Origin: Clostridia bacterium
GTDB taxonomy: Bacteria; Bacillota; Clostridia; TANB77; CAG-508
Assembly (NCBI GenBank): GCA_017524665.1
Contig: JAFXVF010000013.1
Location: 62,001-126,000, forward strand
Length of the DNA: 64,000 nt
Reading direction: 5' to 3'
Within the stretch, counting starts at the first letter, position 1. Each line of letters opens with the position of its first letter. The notes beneath the pieces were generated by a model. That model had not been told where the DNA came from. It ran no database searches and saw nothing but the letters and a program-made list of their open reading frames with translations. Below are positions 36,400 to 45,024 of the stretch, one piece after another. Position numbers and translations under genes: made by a program.

Positions 36400-38622
36400 T
36401 TATTTACATTCACATTCTTCTTTTATACATGTCTCAGCATTTTTATTATCAATATGAAGTACTCTTTCTTTTATTTCTTGAGTACGTCCTTTATTCCAGA
36501 ATTTTGATCCTATGTATCCACATGTACGTCTTGCAACGTTTAATGTATCATGGTCTCTGTTTCCGCAATTTGGGCAATACCATTCTAAATCATCATCTAT
36601 TAATATTTCTCCTGAGTATCCACATTTCTGGCAATAATCACTCTTTGTGTTAAGCTCTGCATACATAATGTTGTCATAGATAAATTGAATTACTTCTATA
36701 ACTGCATCTAGGTTGTTTTGTAGGTTTGGAGTTTCAATGTATGAAATAGCTCCACCTGGGCTTAATCTTTGGAATTCACTTTCTAGTGATAATTTTGTAA
36801 ATGCATCTATTTCTTCAAATACTGGTACATGGTATGAGTTCGTAATATAGTTTCTGTCTGTTATTCCCTTTATTACTCCAAAACGCTCTTTTAAGCATTT
36901 TGCAAATTTGTATGTTGTAGATTCAATTGGTGTTCCATAAACAGAATAATCAATGTCTTCTTCAGCTTTCCATTTTTTGCATACATCGTTCATATGTTGC
37001 ATAATTTTTAATCCAAATTCTTTTCCTTCTCCATTATCTGTATGAGAATGTCCTGTCATGTATTTTACACATTCATATAAACCTGCATATCCTAATGAAA
37101 TTGTTGAATATCCATGATGTAATAATTCATGAATTGATTCACCTTTTTCAAGTCTTGCTAAAGCTCCATGTTGCCATAAAACTGGTGCAACGTCGCTTGT
37201 AGCTTTGCTTAATCTCTTATGTCTTATTTGAAGCGCTTTGTGGCATAGTTCAAGCCTTTCATCAAATATCTTCCAGAATAAATCCATGTCTTTATCTGCA
37301 GATAAAGCAACATCTGGTAAATTTATTGTTACAACACCTTGGTTAAATCTTCCGTAATATTTTCCTTTGCCTTCTACATAGTTCTTAGCTTTTGCAATAT
37401 TTCCAAGGCTCATTGTTCTATCTGGTGTTAAGAATGAACGGCATCCCATACATGGGTAACATTCTCCAACACCTTTTTCATTTTTCTTAAGTTCTAGCAT
37501 TACTTTTTCTGAAATGTAGTCTGGAACCATTCTCTTTGCTGTACATTCAGCAGCAAGCTTTGTTAAATACCAATACTTGCTGTCCTCATGAATATTATCT
37601 TCTTCAAGAATGTATAGTAGTTTTGGGAATGCTGGCGTAATATATACACCTTTTTCGTTCTTAAATCCAAGAATTCTTTGTTTTAAGAATTCTTCAATTA
37701 TCATTGCAAGTTCATCTTTATATTCATCAGTTTCACCTAAGTACATTGCTACTGACAAGAATGGAGCTTGTCCATTTGTATTAGTCATAGAATTTACTTG
37801 GTAATTAAATGTTTGAACACCATCTTCTACTTCTTTTTTAGTATCTGCTTGTGCAAGTTCCTTGCAAAGTTTTTCTTCTAATCCTCTTGATTTATATTTA
37901 TTATAATGTTTTTCATAGCTTGCTCTTACAAATGGAGCTAGGTGAGTAAGTGAAACAGTTGCACCACCATAGCTTGATGATGTAACAGCAAGAATTATTT
38001 GTGTTGCAATAGTTGCAGCAGTAATAAATCTATGTGGTTTTTCAATCATTACTCCATTTATTATTGTTCCATTTTGAAGCATATCGTCTAAATTAATAAG
38101 CTCGCAGTTGTGTAGCGCATTTTGAGCAAAATAGTCTGCATCATGGAAGTGTATAATTCCTTCATCATGTGCTTTAACAATATCGTCTGTAAGTAAGAAT
38201 CTTCTTGTAATGTCAGTGCTTGTTATTCCTGCCAAATAATCTCTTTGTGTAGTTACAACAGCAGCGTTTTTATTAGAATTTTCGTTGTTCCAATATTCGC
38301 TTTCGCCATCAATAAGTTCTCTTATTGTTTGGTCTGTTGTGTTTGCCTTTCTAACAAGCTCTCTTGTGTAGCGATATGTTATATATTTTTTTGCCAATTG
38401 ATATTTACCAAATGACATTAATTTCTCTTCGATGATATCTTGTATATCTTCAACTAATATTCTTTTCTTTCCTAGTCCTTCGATATACTTGATAATCTTT
38501 TTGATTTCGGCGTCTGTTGCTCTTTCATCTTCTGCAACCTCAGCATTTGCCTTGCTTATAGCAATTTCAATCTTTTCTGGCTCGTAGTCAACAACATGGC
38601 CATCTCTTTTAATTATTTTCAT
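36400..38622 (-). CDS. nrdD: Anaerobic (class III) ribonucleoside-triphosphate reductase
   Basis: 740 residues from ATG 38622 (GGAGG 11 bases upstream). An N-terminal ATP-cone (IKRDGHVVDYEPEKIEIAIS ...) is followed by the catalytic barrel, with GIIHFHDADYF and CYPCMGCRSFLTPD. The zinc site CQKCGYSGE...CPNCGNRD precedes the glycyl-radical loop RRTCGYIGSKFWNKGR. The enzyme reduces ribonucleotides to dNTPs under anaerobic conditions. It is transcribed divergently from a Crp/Fnr-type gene, and the shared interval carries a palindrome. No in-frame CGG across 740 codons. Confidence 0.98.
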   Translation of the reverse strand: MKIIKRDGHVVDYEPEKIEIAISKANAEVAEDERATDAEIKKIIKYIEGLGKKRILVEDIQDIIEEKLMSFGKYQLAKKYITYRYTRELVRKANTTDQTIRELIDGESEYWNNENSNKNAAVVTTQRDYLAGITSTDITRRFLLTDDIVKAHDEGIIHFHDADYFAQNALHNCELINLDDMLQNGTIINGVMIEKPHRFITAATIATQIILAVTSSSYGGATVSLTHLAPFVRASYEKHYNKYKSRGLEEKLCKELAQADTKKEVEDGVQTFNYQVNSMTNTNGQAPFLSVAMYLGETDEYKDELAMIIEEFLKQRILGFKNEKGVYITPAFPKLLYILEEDNIHEDSKYWYLTKLAAECTAKRMVPDYISEKVMLELKKNEKGVGECYPCMGCRSFLTPDRTMSLGNIAKAKNYVEGKGKYYGRFNQGVVTINLPDVALSADKDMDLFWKIFDERLELCHKALQIRHKRLSKATSDVAPVLWQHGALARLEKGESIHELLHHGYSTISLGYAGLYECVKYMTGHSHTDNGEGKEFGLKIMQHMNDVCKKWKAEEDIDYSVYGTPIESTTYKFAKCLKERFGVIKGITDRNYITNSYHVPVFEEIDAFTKLSLESEFQRLSPGGAISYIETPNLQNNLDAVIEVIQFIYDNIMYAELNTKSDYCQKCGYSGEILIDDDLEWYCPNCGNRDHDTLNVARRTCGYIGSKFWNKGRTQEIKERVLHIDNKNAETCIKEECECK

Positions 38623-38680
38623 CTTTATATATTCCTCCTTTGTTGTACTTAAAAAAATATTACCATTAATAAAAAAATAT

Positions 38681-38720
38681 AAAAGGTGCACTTGCAACTT
38701 TTGTAAAAAAATGATAAAAT
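38681..38720 (+). promoter_or_regulatory. Palindromic operator and promoter in the nrdD/regulator divergent interval
   Basis: A near-perfect palindrome AAAAGGTGC-ACTT-GCAACTTTT (38681-38702) overlaps a -35 box TTGCAA (38692-38697). TAAAAT (38715-38720) follows after 17 bases. Probable binding site of the Crp/Fnr-type protein encoded just downstream; autoregulation and control of nrdDG are inferred. Confidence 0.65.
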
Positions 38721-38737
38721 TTTTTCGAGGTGATATT

Positions 38738-39372
38738 ATGAACGGTCCATTCCTTGGTTTAACTGAATTACAGAAAAATAGAATTTTAAAAATGCTTCGG
38801 TGTACATAAGTATATTTACATAAAAAATCAGGAAATTATTCCAACAATAAAATCAGAAAATATTATTGGCATTATAACAAAACGGAAAAGCGCGAATTGT
38901 CCAAATCGACTATAATGGTGACGAAACCGTCACTGAAACATTAGAAAAAGATAGTGTTTTTGGGACAAATATTTCTGGAACCAACAATGAAAATTACCAA
39001 ATTATAGCAGATGAAGATACAGAAGTTTTAATAATTGACTATAATAAATTATTAATTGAAGATAATTTTTCTTTTGGATATTATTGTGTCTTTTTTAAAA
39101 ATCTTTTTGATATCATTATTAATAAGTTAAAAGAGCGTAATGATAGAATAAGAATTTTAGAGAAAAAAACTATACGTGATAGGTTACTTGAATATTTTGA
39201 AATAGAATATAAAAAGAGCCATTCTAAGCACATATACCCTGCTTCCAGTTTTAAAGACTTAGCAGATTACTTTGGAATAAACCGTGCCGCAATGTTTAGA
39301 GAAATGAAAAACCTAAAAGAAGAAGGTTTTATTGATTCAAAAAATGGAAGAATAACACTATTGTATAAATAA
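38738..39372 (+). CDS. Crp/Fnr-family transcription regulator, two CGG +1 shifts
   Basis: 210 residues after reading CGG at 38798-38800 and 38883-38885 as shifts. Without shifts the frame ends after 23 codons. The N-terminal part is a cyclic-nucleotide-binding-like barrel (VHKYIYIKNQEIIPTIKSEN, IIGIITK-G-KARIVQIDYNG, DSVFGTNISG, DTEVLIIDYNKLL). A long helix and a Crp-type winged helix follow (RDRLLEYFEIEY, SFKDLADYFGINRAAMFREM, LKEEGFIDSKNGRITL). No Fe-S cysteine set of Fnr is seen. It lies divergently from nrdDG and probably controls it. The ligand is unknown. Confidence 0.85.
38798..38800 (+). other. +1 recoding site 13: CTT CGG T, read as Leu-Gly (Crp-like, first)
   Basis: CGG at codon 21. 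Unshifted reading stops two codons later; resuming on GGT gives ML-GVHKYIYIKN. Confidence 0.9.
38883..38885 (+). other. +1 recoding site 14: AAA CGG A, read as Lys-Gly (Crp-like, second)
   Basis: In frame only after site 13. Resuming on GGA gives IITK-GKARIVQIDYNG, the usual Crp barrel strand with a conserved glycine. Confidence 0.9.
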
Positions 39373-39459
39373 TAGACAAAGGGACGGAGCTTTTGTCTAG
39401 CAGGTTTTAGGGATTTTTCCCTTGAAACACGCAAGACAAAAGCCCCGTCCCTTTGTCTA
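39373..39459. repeat. REP-like palindrome with GGGACGG core
   Basis: 26-base arms with one mismatch (TAGACAAAGGGACGG at the outer side, TTTTGTCT at the inner side) around a 35-base loop. It lies between convergent genes, directly after the Crp-like stop. A partial extra copy of CTTTGTCTA follows. Related to 26903-26980. Confidence 0.85.
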
Positions 39460-39467
39460 ACCTTTGT

Positions 39468-40496
39468 CTATTCTGGATTTATTAGTATCTTTAATATTTC
39501 CATAAATAGCTTTTTACTGTTTTCATCTATGTCCTTGACATCTTTTATTATGTTTCTTAAATCTTCGAATTTTAACCCCTTTATGTCTGTTGTATTGCTT
39601 ATATTATTTTTCTTAAAGAAGTCCATTAGTATTGCTAAAGTTTTCTTTACGTCTTCTTCTTTTAGTTCTTTTACGCTCTTTTCTAGACTCTCTTCTATCT
39701 GTTTACTTGCTTTGCTTTGTTTTGAAGGTTCAAAAAATTGTCCAAAAACTTTCCAGCTAGTTGGATAATGCTGTTTAAATCCAACTCCATCTGCATTTAT
39801 ATAATTGTAATTTTTATTAAGCATTAAAATTCCAATGAGACTTCCTTCTGGTAATACATTAATAGTTTTAGAATTCATCCTTTTGAATTTATCACTTTCA
39901 AACTCTTCTTTTCTAAATCCTGGCCCATCAAAATTATAAATTGTCTCTATTCTGTCAAAAATATCATCGCGACATTCCATTGATGCAGTCATAGCAAGAT
40001 TTCCGCCTTTAGAATGCCCTCCTACTAGTATTTTTGTATCAGAATCAAGGATAGTATTGTTTATGTATTCTATAGCAAGTTTTTGTGTTTTAGTTGGATA
40101 TTCGCTTGTTAGCATAAAATTTTCAATCCATCCTATAATTGCAGCATTTGTTCCCTCAAATGCTACAAAAGTATTTCCCGAACTTCTAAAAGTTGCTGCT
40201 CCAAATTGGACTTCGTCATCTTCTCTTTTGTCGAAATTATACACTTGAATATCTTTATATCTTGGCGAATTTAGAACAGTTGGTAAAAGATCTGCTGCAA
40301 TTGGTCCAACAGCTCCTCTTACCTTTTCAGAATCAACATATTTTGAGAGTTCAGATATCTCTGTCCCATTTACTACATTTTGTACTGGAAGGTAAACAAG
40401 TATGGAATACACAAGCGCATCCATTTGATTAAATTTTATTTCATCAAATGTGCTGTTACTATAATATTTTACGTAGTCTATTATATTGTTATTCAT
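39468..40496 (-). CDS. DUF2974 alpha/beta-hydrolase (lipase-like)
   Basis: 342 residues, DUF2974/Mbeg1-like. The N-terminus NIIDYVKYYSNSTFDEIKFN and the nucleophile elbow ILVGGHSKGGNLAMTASMEC (GHSKG, serine nucleophile) are characteristic. YNFDGPGFRKEEF and LIGILMLNKNYNYINA follow, and a charged helical C-terminus. No signal peptide. Homologues are frequent in Clostridia and Bacilli, and their substrates are not known. A GGAGA site precedes ATG 40496. Confidence 0.9.
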   Translation of the reverse strand: MNNNIIDYVKYYSNSTFDEIKFNQMDALVYSILVYLPVQNVVNGTEISELSKYVDSEKVRGAVGPIAADLLPTVLNSPRYKDIQVYNFDKREDDEVQFGAATFRSSGNTFVAFEGTNAAIIGWIENFMLTSEYPTKTQKLAIEYINNTILDSDTKILVGGHSKGGNLAMTASMECRDDIFDRIETIYNFDGPGFRKEEFESDKFKRMNSKTINVLPEGSLIGILMLNKNYNYINADGVGFKQHYPTSWKVFGQFFEPSKQSKASKQIEESLEKSVKELKEEDVKKTLAILMDFFKKNNISNTTDIKGLKFEDLRNIIKDVKDIDENSKKLFMEILKILINPE

Positions 40497-40522
40497 AAAA
40501 ATCTCCTTTTTTTATTCTAAGA

Positions 40523-40701
40523 GCATAATATAAATAAATTTCAAAAAGTGTGAGTGGAACGAATTTGAGCTAGGCATTGTTAGTGAATTCGAGTAGGGAA
40601 TCTCACGACCTGTGACGTGAGGGCGCTGCGAAAAGGCACTTACAATGCCTGCGAAAATTCTAGTGACCCGAGCATTTTTTGGAATTTATTTGATATTATG
40701 C
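40523..40701. repeat. Interspersed inverted-repeat element, copy 1 (structured)
   Basis: 179 bp. Outer arms GCATAATAT-AAATAAATT / AATTTATTT-ATATTATGC enclose nested stems: GAATTT/AAATTC, GGCATTGT-AGTG/CACT-ACAATGCC and CTCAC/GTGAG. The single-stranded segments AATTCGAGTAGGGAAT and GGGCGCTGCGA-AAGG are shared with copy 2 at 55492. It begins 43 bases past the stop of the APH-like gene. Not coding. Confidence 0.7.
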
Positions 40702-40744
40702 TTATAAAACAAAAATACTATAAATTTATAGATGGCTAATAATC

Positions 40745-41506
40745 TTACTGGTACTCAATTACATCAATCCACCTGCTTAAAAATTCTTGCTCATCTTCTT
40801 TGCCTTTAGTCATTTGAGTTGCAGCAACAATAGGTACCCACTTTTGGATGTTTCTAATGTCAATGCCACTCTTTTCAGAAAATAGTTTTAAGTATTTTTC
40901 AGCAAGTTCTGCTTTTTTGTTCATTGAGAATAGCAAAAATGTCCTTGCGGCATCTGCAGAAGCATTGCCTTGGGTAACATGTGACCAGTCTATTATATAA
41001 TGCTCCCCGTTTTCTTTTATTATTATATTACTTGGGTTAAAGTCTCCGTGACACAATTTCTTGTGATTCTTTTGTCCTTCCAGTCTTTGCAAAAGCTCAT
41101 AACGTGTTTCTTCATTTATATTTGTAGCTTCTGTTAGTTTCCTTCTAAACTTTTCTTTAATTCTTCCAAGAAGTGGAACTTCATGGCCTAAAACTTCTAA
41201 TTGAATGTCTACAAACATATTTAAGTATTCATCCAATTTTTCTGGATGTTCTTCCATTAACTCGTCAAGAGGCTTACCTTCAATATATTCAGAAACAATT
41301 GCCCATCTGTCTCCTATTTTGGTTACCTCTAAGAGTTTTGGAATGTTTAAGTCTGTTCCTTCTTCTACTCTTGCTTGGTTAAGCGCTTCATTTAAGATAT
41401 TTGCTTTTGAATAGTTTGGCACAAAAAGCTTTATTGTTTTGTCACCGTCTCTGTATACATTTTTTGTTTTTCTGGATGCAATTTCATTATTTAAATTGTA
41501 TTCCAT
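40745..41506 (-). CDS. Aminoglycoside-phosphotransferase-like kinase (TIGR02172 type)
   Basis: 253 residues, protein-kinase-like fold. A Lys in KTIKLFVPNYSKANILNEAL is followed by WAIVSEYIEGKPLDELM and the catalytic loop LCHGDFNPSNIIIKENGEHY. Metal binding is in IIDWSHVTQGNASADAART. This matches the APH/TIGR02172 family found in gut Firmicutes; the substrate is unknown and may not be an antibiotic. Its ATG overlaps the adhE stop (TAATG), so it is translationally coupled to adhE. Confidence 0.88.
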   Translation of the reverse strand: MEYNLNNEIASRKTKNVYRDGDKTIKLFVPNYSKANILNEALNQARVEEGTDLNIPKLLEVTKIGDRWAIVSEYIEGKPLDELMEEHPEKLDEYLNMFVDIQLEVLGHEVPLLGRIKEKFRRKLTEATNINEETRYELLQRLEGQKNHKKLCHGDFNPSNIIIKENGEHYIIDWSHVTQGNASADAARTFLLFSMNKKAELAEKYLKLFSEKSGIDIRNIQKWVPIVAATQMTKGKEDEQEFLSRWIDVIEYQ

Positions 41507-44115
41507 TATTTTTCACCCCCATAATATGCTTTTAAGTAAATATCTTTTAGCTCAGAGATTAGTGGATATCTTGGGTTTGTACCTGTGCATTGATCATCAA
41601 ATGCATCTTCTGACATTTTGTCGAGTGTTTTTAAGAAATCTCCTTCTTTAACTCCATAATCTTTTATTGTCTTTTTAATTCCAATCTTTTCTTTTAACTC
41701 ATCTAGAGCTTTAATTAAGTTCTCCATTTTTTCTTTGTCATTTTTTCCACCTAGTCCTAAATATTCAGCTGTTTCAGCATATTTTCTTAAAGTATTTGGT
41801 GCTTCGTATTGAGGAAATGTTCCCATTTTTGTTGGAGCTGGTTCACTGTTGAATCTTATAACTTCATCTAAAACCAATGCATTTGCAATTCCATGTGCAA
41901 TGTGATGGTATGCTCCAAGCTTATGTGCAAGTGAATGTGAAACTCCTAGGAACGCATTTGCAAATGCCATTCCAGCCATTGTTGCCGCATCTGCCATTTT
42001 ATCTCTTGCTTCTGGATCTTCTGCACCTTTTTCATATGCTCTTGGTAAATATTCAAATATTGTTTTTAATGATTTTAGTGCTAATCCATCTGTGTAATCT
42101 GTTGCCATCATTGACGCAATTGCTTCTAGGTCGTGTGATACAGCATCAATTCCAGATGAAGCAGTTAATCCTTTTGGTGCGTTCATCATAAGGTTACTGT
42201 CTACAATCGCCATTTTAGGCATTAATTCATAATCTGCAATTGGGTATTTTATTCCGGTTTCTTGGTCTGTAATTACTGCAAATGGTGTAACTTCAGAGCC
42301 TGTTCCTCCAGATGTTGGAACTGCAATAAAGTATGCTTTTTCTCCCATCTTAGGGAAATTGTATACTCTTTTTCTAATGTCCATAAATCTCATAGCCATA
42401 TCTAAGAAGTTTACTTCTGGGTGTTCATATAGTACCCACATTATTTTACCTGCATCCATTGCTGAGCCACCGCCTACTGCAATAATGCAATCAGGCTTAA
42501 AGCTATTCATTTGTTCTGCTCCTTTTTGGGCTGTAGCTAAACTTGGGTCTGGCTCAACATCTGCAAACGTTGCATGCTCTATTCCTAGTTCTTCTAACTT
42601 ATCTGTAATTGTTTTTGTGTACCCATTCTCATAAAGAAATTTGTCTGTTACAATAAATACTCTCTTTTTGTCCATTGCATTTTTTAGTTCTTCTAAGGCA
42701 ACTGGTAGGCAGCCTCTTTTAATATATACCTTTTCAGGTGCTCTAAACCAAAGCATATTTTCTCTCCTTTCGGCTACAATTTTATAATTTAATAAATGTT
42801 TTACTCCAACATTTTCAGAAATTGAGTTGCCACCCCAAGTTCCACATCCAAGAGTTAATGATGGAGTCATTTTAAAATTATACAAATCTCCGATTCCGCC
42901 TTGTGATGATGGTGTATTAATTAAAACTCTGCATGTATGCATTGCTTCATAAAATTTCTGTATTTTTCCTTGTTCTTTTAATGTATCTATATATATTGAA
43001 GAAGTATGTCCAAGGCCTCCATCATCTATAAGTTTTGAAGCTTTCTTTACTGCATCACTAAAACTCTCTGATTTATACATTGCCAAAACTGGTGAAAGTT
43101 TTTCATGTGCAAATTCCTCAGATAGATCAACGCTTTCAACTTCTCCAATTAAAATTTTTGTATTTAGTGGTACTTTTATTCCTGCAAGTTCTGCAATTGT
43201 ATGTGCTTTTTGCCCTACTATTTTTGCATTAAGTGCTCCATTTATAATCATTGTTTTTCGAACTTTATCTGTTTCTTCCGGTTTTAGAATATAGCAACCT
43301 CTTTTTTGGAATTCATTTTTTACATCTTCATATATTTTTTTATCAACTATTACAGATTGTTCAGATGCACAAATCATTCCATTATCAAATGTTTTAGAAT
43401 GAATTATTGAATTTACCGCGAGCTCTATATTAGCTGATGCATCAATTACAGCAGGTGTATTCCCTGCTCCAACACCCAATGCTGGTTTACCGCTAGAATA
43501 TGCTGATTTGACCATTCCTGGGCCACCTGTTGCAAGAATAATGTCTGCAGATTGCATAAGTGTTGTTGTCATATCTAATGAAGGAACATCTATCCATGCA
43601 ATTATTCCCTCAGGCGCTCCAGCTTTTACTGCAGCTTCTAATACAATTTTTGCAGCAGCTATTGTTGATTTCTTTGCTCTAGGATGTGGGCTAAAAATTA
43701 TTCCATTTCTTGTTTTAAGAGATATTAATGCTTTAAATATTGCTGTTGAAGTAGGATTTGTTGTTGGTATAACAGCAGCAATAACACCTATTGGCTCTGC
43801 TATTTTTTTGTACCCATAAATCTCGTCTTCTTCAATAGTACCACATGTTTTTTCATTTCTGTATTTGTTGTAAATATATTCAGCGGCATAGTGGTTCTTT
43901 ATTACCTTGTCTTCGACAACACCCATGCCTGTTTCTTCAACCGCAAGTTTTGCAAGCTCAATTCTTGCCTGGTTTGCTGCCATAGCTGATTCAAAAAATA
44001 TCTTGTCTACTTCTTCTTGAGAATACTTTGCAAATTTGGCCTGAGCTTCTCGAACTTTCTTTATTGTTTTCTTAAGCACATCAACGCTGTCAACTATTTT
44101 GTACTCATTTTCCAT
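41506..44115 (-). CDS. adhE: Bifunctional aldehyde-alcohol dehydrogenase
   Basis: 869 residues from ATG 44115, behind AAGGAGGATATTAACT. An upstream in-frame start lacks a ribosome site. The N-terminal CoA-acylating aldehyde dehydrogenase half has the catalytic Cys in FDNGMICASEQSVIV. The C-terminal iron alcohol dehydrogenase half has GGGSAMDAGKIMW and the metal His block GVSHSLAHKLGAYHHIAHG. It reduces acetyl-CoA to ethanol and regenerates NAD. The C-terminal DDQCTGTNPRYPLISELKDI is diagnostic. A TATAAT box lies at 44146-44151. Intact, no in-frame CGG in 869 codons. Confidence 0.98.
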   Translation of the reverse strand: MENEYKIVDSVDVLKKTIKKVREAQAKFAKYSQEEVDKIFFESAMAANQARIELAKLAVEETGMGVVEDKVIKNHYAAEYIYNKYRNEKTCGTIEEDEIYGYKKIAEPIGVIAAVIPTTNPTSTAIFKALISLKTRNGIIFSPHPRAKKSTIAAAKIVLEAAVKAGAPEGIIAWIDVPSLDMTTTLMQSADIILATGGPGMVKSAYSSGKPALGVGAGNTPAVIDASANIELAVNSIIHSKTFDNGMICASEQSVIVDKKIYEDVKNEFQKRGCYILKPEETDKVRKTMIINGALNAKIVGQKAHTIAELAGIKVPLNTKILIGEVESVDLSEEFAHEKLSPVLAMYKSESFSDAVKKASKLIDDGGLGHTSSIYIDTLKEQGKIQKFYEAMHTCRVLINTPSSQGGIGDLYNFKMTPSLTLGCGTWGGNSISENVGVKHLLNYKIVAERRENMLWFRAPEKVYIKRGCLPVALEELKNAMDKKRVFIVTDKFLYENGYTKTITDKLEELGIEHATFADVEPDPSLATAQKGAEQMNSFKPDCIIAVGGGSAMDAGKIMWVLYEHPEVNFLDMAMRFMDIRKRVYNFPKMGEKAYFIAVPTSGGTGSEVTPFAVITDQETGIKYPIADYELMPKMAIVDSNLMMNAPKGLTASSGIDAVSHDLEAIASMMATDYTDGLALKSLKTIFEYLPRAYEKGAEDPEARDKMADAATMAGMAFANAFLGVSHSLAHKLGAYHHIAHGIANALVLDEVIRFNSEPAPTKMGTFPQYEAPNTLRKYAETAEYLGLGGKNDKEKMENLIKALDELKEKIGIKKTIKDYGVKEGDFLKTLDKMSEDAFDDQCTGTNPRYPLISELKDIYLKAYYGGEK

Positions 44116-44258
44116 AGTTAATATCCTCCTTAGTAATACAGCCTCATTATATATCAATAGTATTTTTTTTACTATACTTATTATTATATTTTTTTAGAAA
44201 AATAAACACAAATAAAAAAACACCCTCCCTGATAGAAGAATGTCTATTACTTTCACAT

Positions 44259-44430
44259 AAAAAAGGCGAGACCGGAATTTGGCCGGTCTCGTCAAAAGCT
44301 GGAAAAGCGTGCGGCCTCGCATTCCATTTATCCCTTTCGGGAGATTGGTTTGTTTTTATCCTCTCCTGAGGGAAATATATTGACAGCTGGACCGCACCTT
44401 CACAGCTGATTAGAAGTCTTTACGACTTAT
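44259..44430 (-). ncRNA. Candidate small structured RNA of about 170 nt
   Basis: Bounded by a perfect promoter (44437-44465) and a strong terminator (CGAGACCGG / CCGGTCTCG at 44267-44291 with seven T). It has no ribosome site and no ORF. Predicted stems are AAGTC/GACTT, an 8-bp long-range GTGCGGTC/GGCCGCAC, CCTC/GAGG and TCCC-GAAA-GGGA with a GNRA loop. GC content is well above the surroundings. It is not recognisable as tmRNA, SRP RNA, RNase P RNA or a common riboswitch. Confidence 0.7.
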
Positions 44431-44436
44431 GGAAAT

Positions 44437-44465
44437 ATTATAGCACACTATTAAATTATTGTCAA
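44437..44465 (-). promoter_or_regulatory. Perfect consensus promoter of the candidate small RNA
   Basis: TTGACA (44460-44465), 17 bases, TATAAT (44437-44442), with a TGTG stretch just upstream of the -10 box. Confidence 0.88.
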
Positions 44466-44480
44466 CTATTTATGATGTTT

Positions 44481-44517
44481 ACAAAAAAAGAAGAAGCCCA
44501 CAAATTCATGCGGGCTC
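44481..44517 (-). terminator. Terminator of the 131-residue foreign gene
   Basis: Stem GAGCCCGCA / TGTGGGCTT (one G-T pair) followed on the minus strand by TCTTCTTTTTTT. Confidence 0.82.
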
Positions 44518-44528
44518 CCTCGTCCATG

Positions 44529-44924
44529 TTACCTTCCATCATCATTGAGTGCAGCAATATCCCTAATGAGATCCAGCCCCCACTTCGGGATACACTTTCC
44601 TTCGTCTTCGTCGAACTCATCAGCAGGGGTCTTGGCCATACGCTCTGACTCCGTCATTTCTTCAGGCGTCAAACGCACATCGCTTGCAACAGTGAACAAG
44701 AACACGGGAATTCCCAATGTCTTCCCCTTGAGCGTTTCAGACTCAATCAGGCAAATGCTGAAGCCTTCCTTCCTGAAATACTCAACGTTCTCCGGGTAAA
44801 GGTGACCAATGTATAAGTACGAGCAATCACCGTCCCCTTTGCGTGTCACCGTGCGATCCAGCCCCTTCTGAATGAATCTCCGCTGCTGGAAAAGCTGCCT
44901 CTTCTTGATGTCTCGAGCAAGCAT
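44529..44924 (-). CDS. Uncharacterised protein in a GC-rich single-gene unit, uses CGG as ordinary triplet
   Basis: 131 residues, no family recognised. A basic N-terminus (MLARDIKKRQLFQQRRFIQK) precedes a probable alpha/beta centre (SYLYIGHLYPENVEYFRKEG, LGIPVFLFTVASDV) and an acidic, Asp/Glu-rich end. It has a GGAGG site, a perfect promoter at 44996-45024 and a strong terminator. GC content and codon use are foreign. The in-frame CGG at 44880-44882 (codon 15, QQ-R-RFIQ) cannot be a shift, because the frame continues for 117 codons. The neighbouring small RNA has the same unit design. Confidence 0.65.
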   Translation of the reverse strand: MLARDIKKRQLFQQRRFIQKGLDRTVTRKGDGDCSYLYIGHLYPENVEYFRKEGFSICLIESETLKGKTLGIPVFLFTVASDVRLTPEEMTESERMAKTPADEFDEDEGKCIPKWGLDLIRDIAALNDDGR

Positions 44925-44995
44925 GTCGTGTTCCTCCTTTTCGTTGGTCGAAAGTAGAACAATGGTTAAACAGCTAATATGCTGTATTGACGCTT

Positions 44996-45024
44996 ATTAT
45001 ACTATGATTTTATAATTATGTCAA
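44996..45024 (-). promoter_or_regulatory. Perfect consensus promoter of the 131-residue foreign gene
   Basis: TTGACA (45019-45024), 17 bases, TATAAT (44996-45001). The -35 box overlaps the TGA stop of the DnaB-like gene. Confidence 0.85.

Noticed and set aside
44221..44460. Protein-coding gene in the GC-rich interval before adhE
   Set aside because: No start codon with a ribosome site and no open frame of useful length; promoter, hairpins and terminator fit an RNA better.
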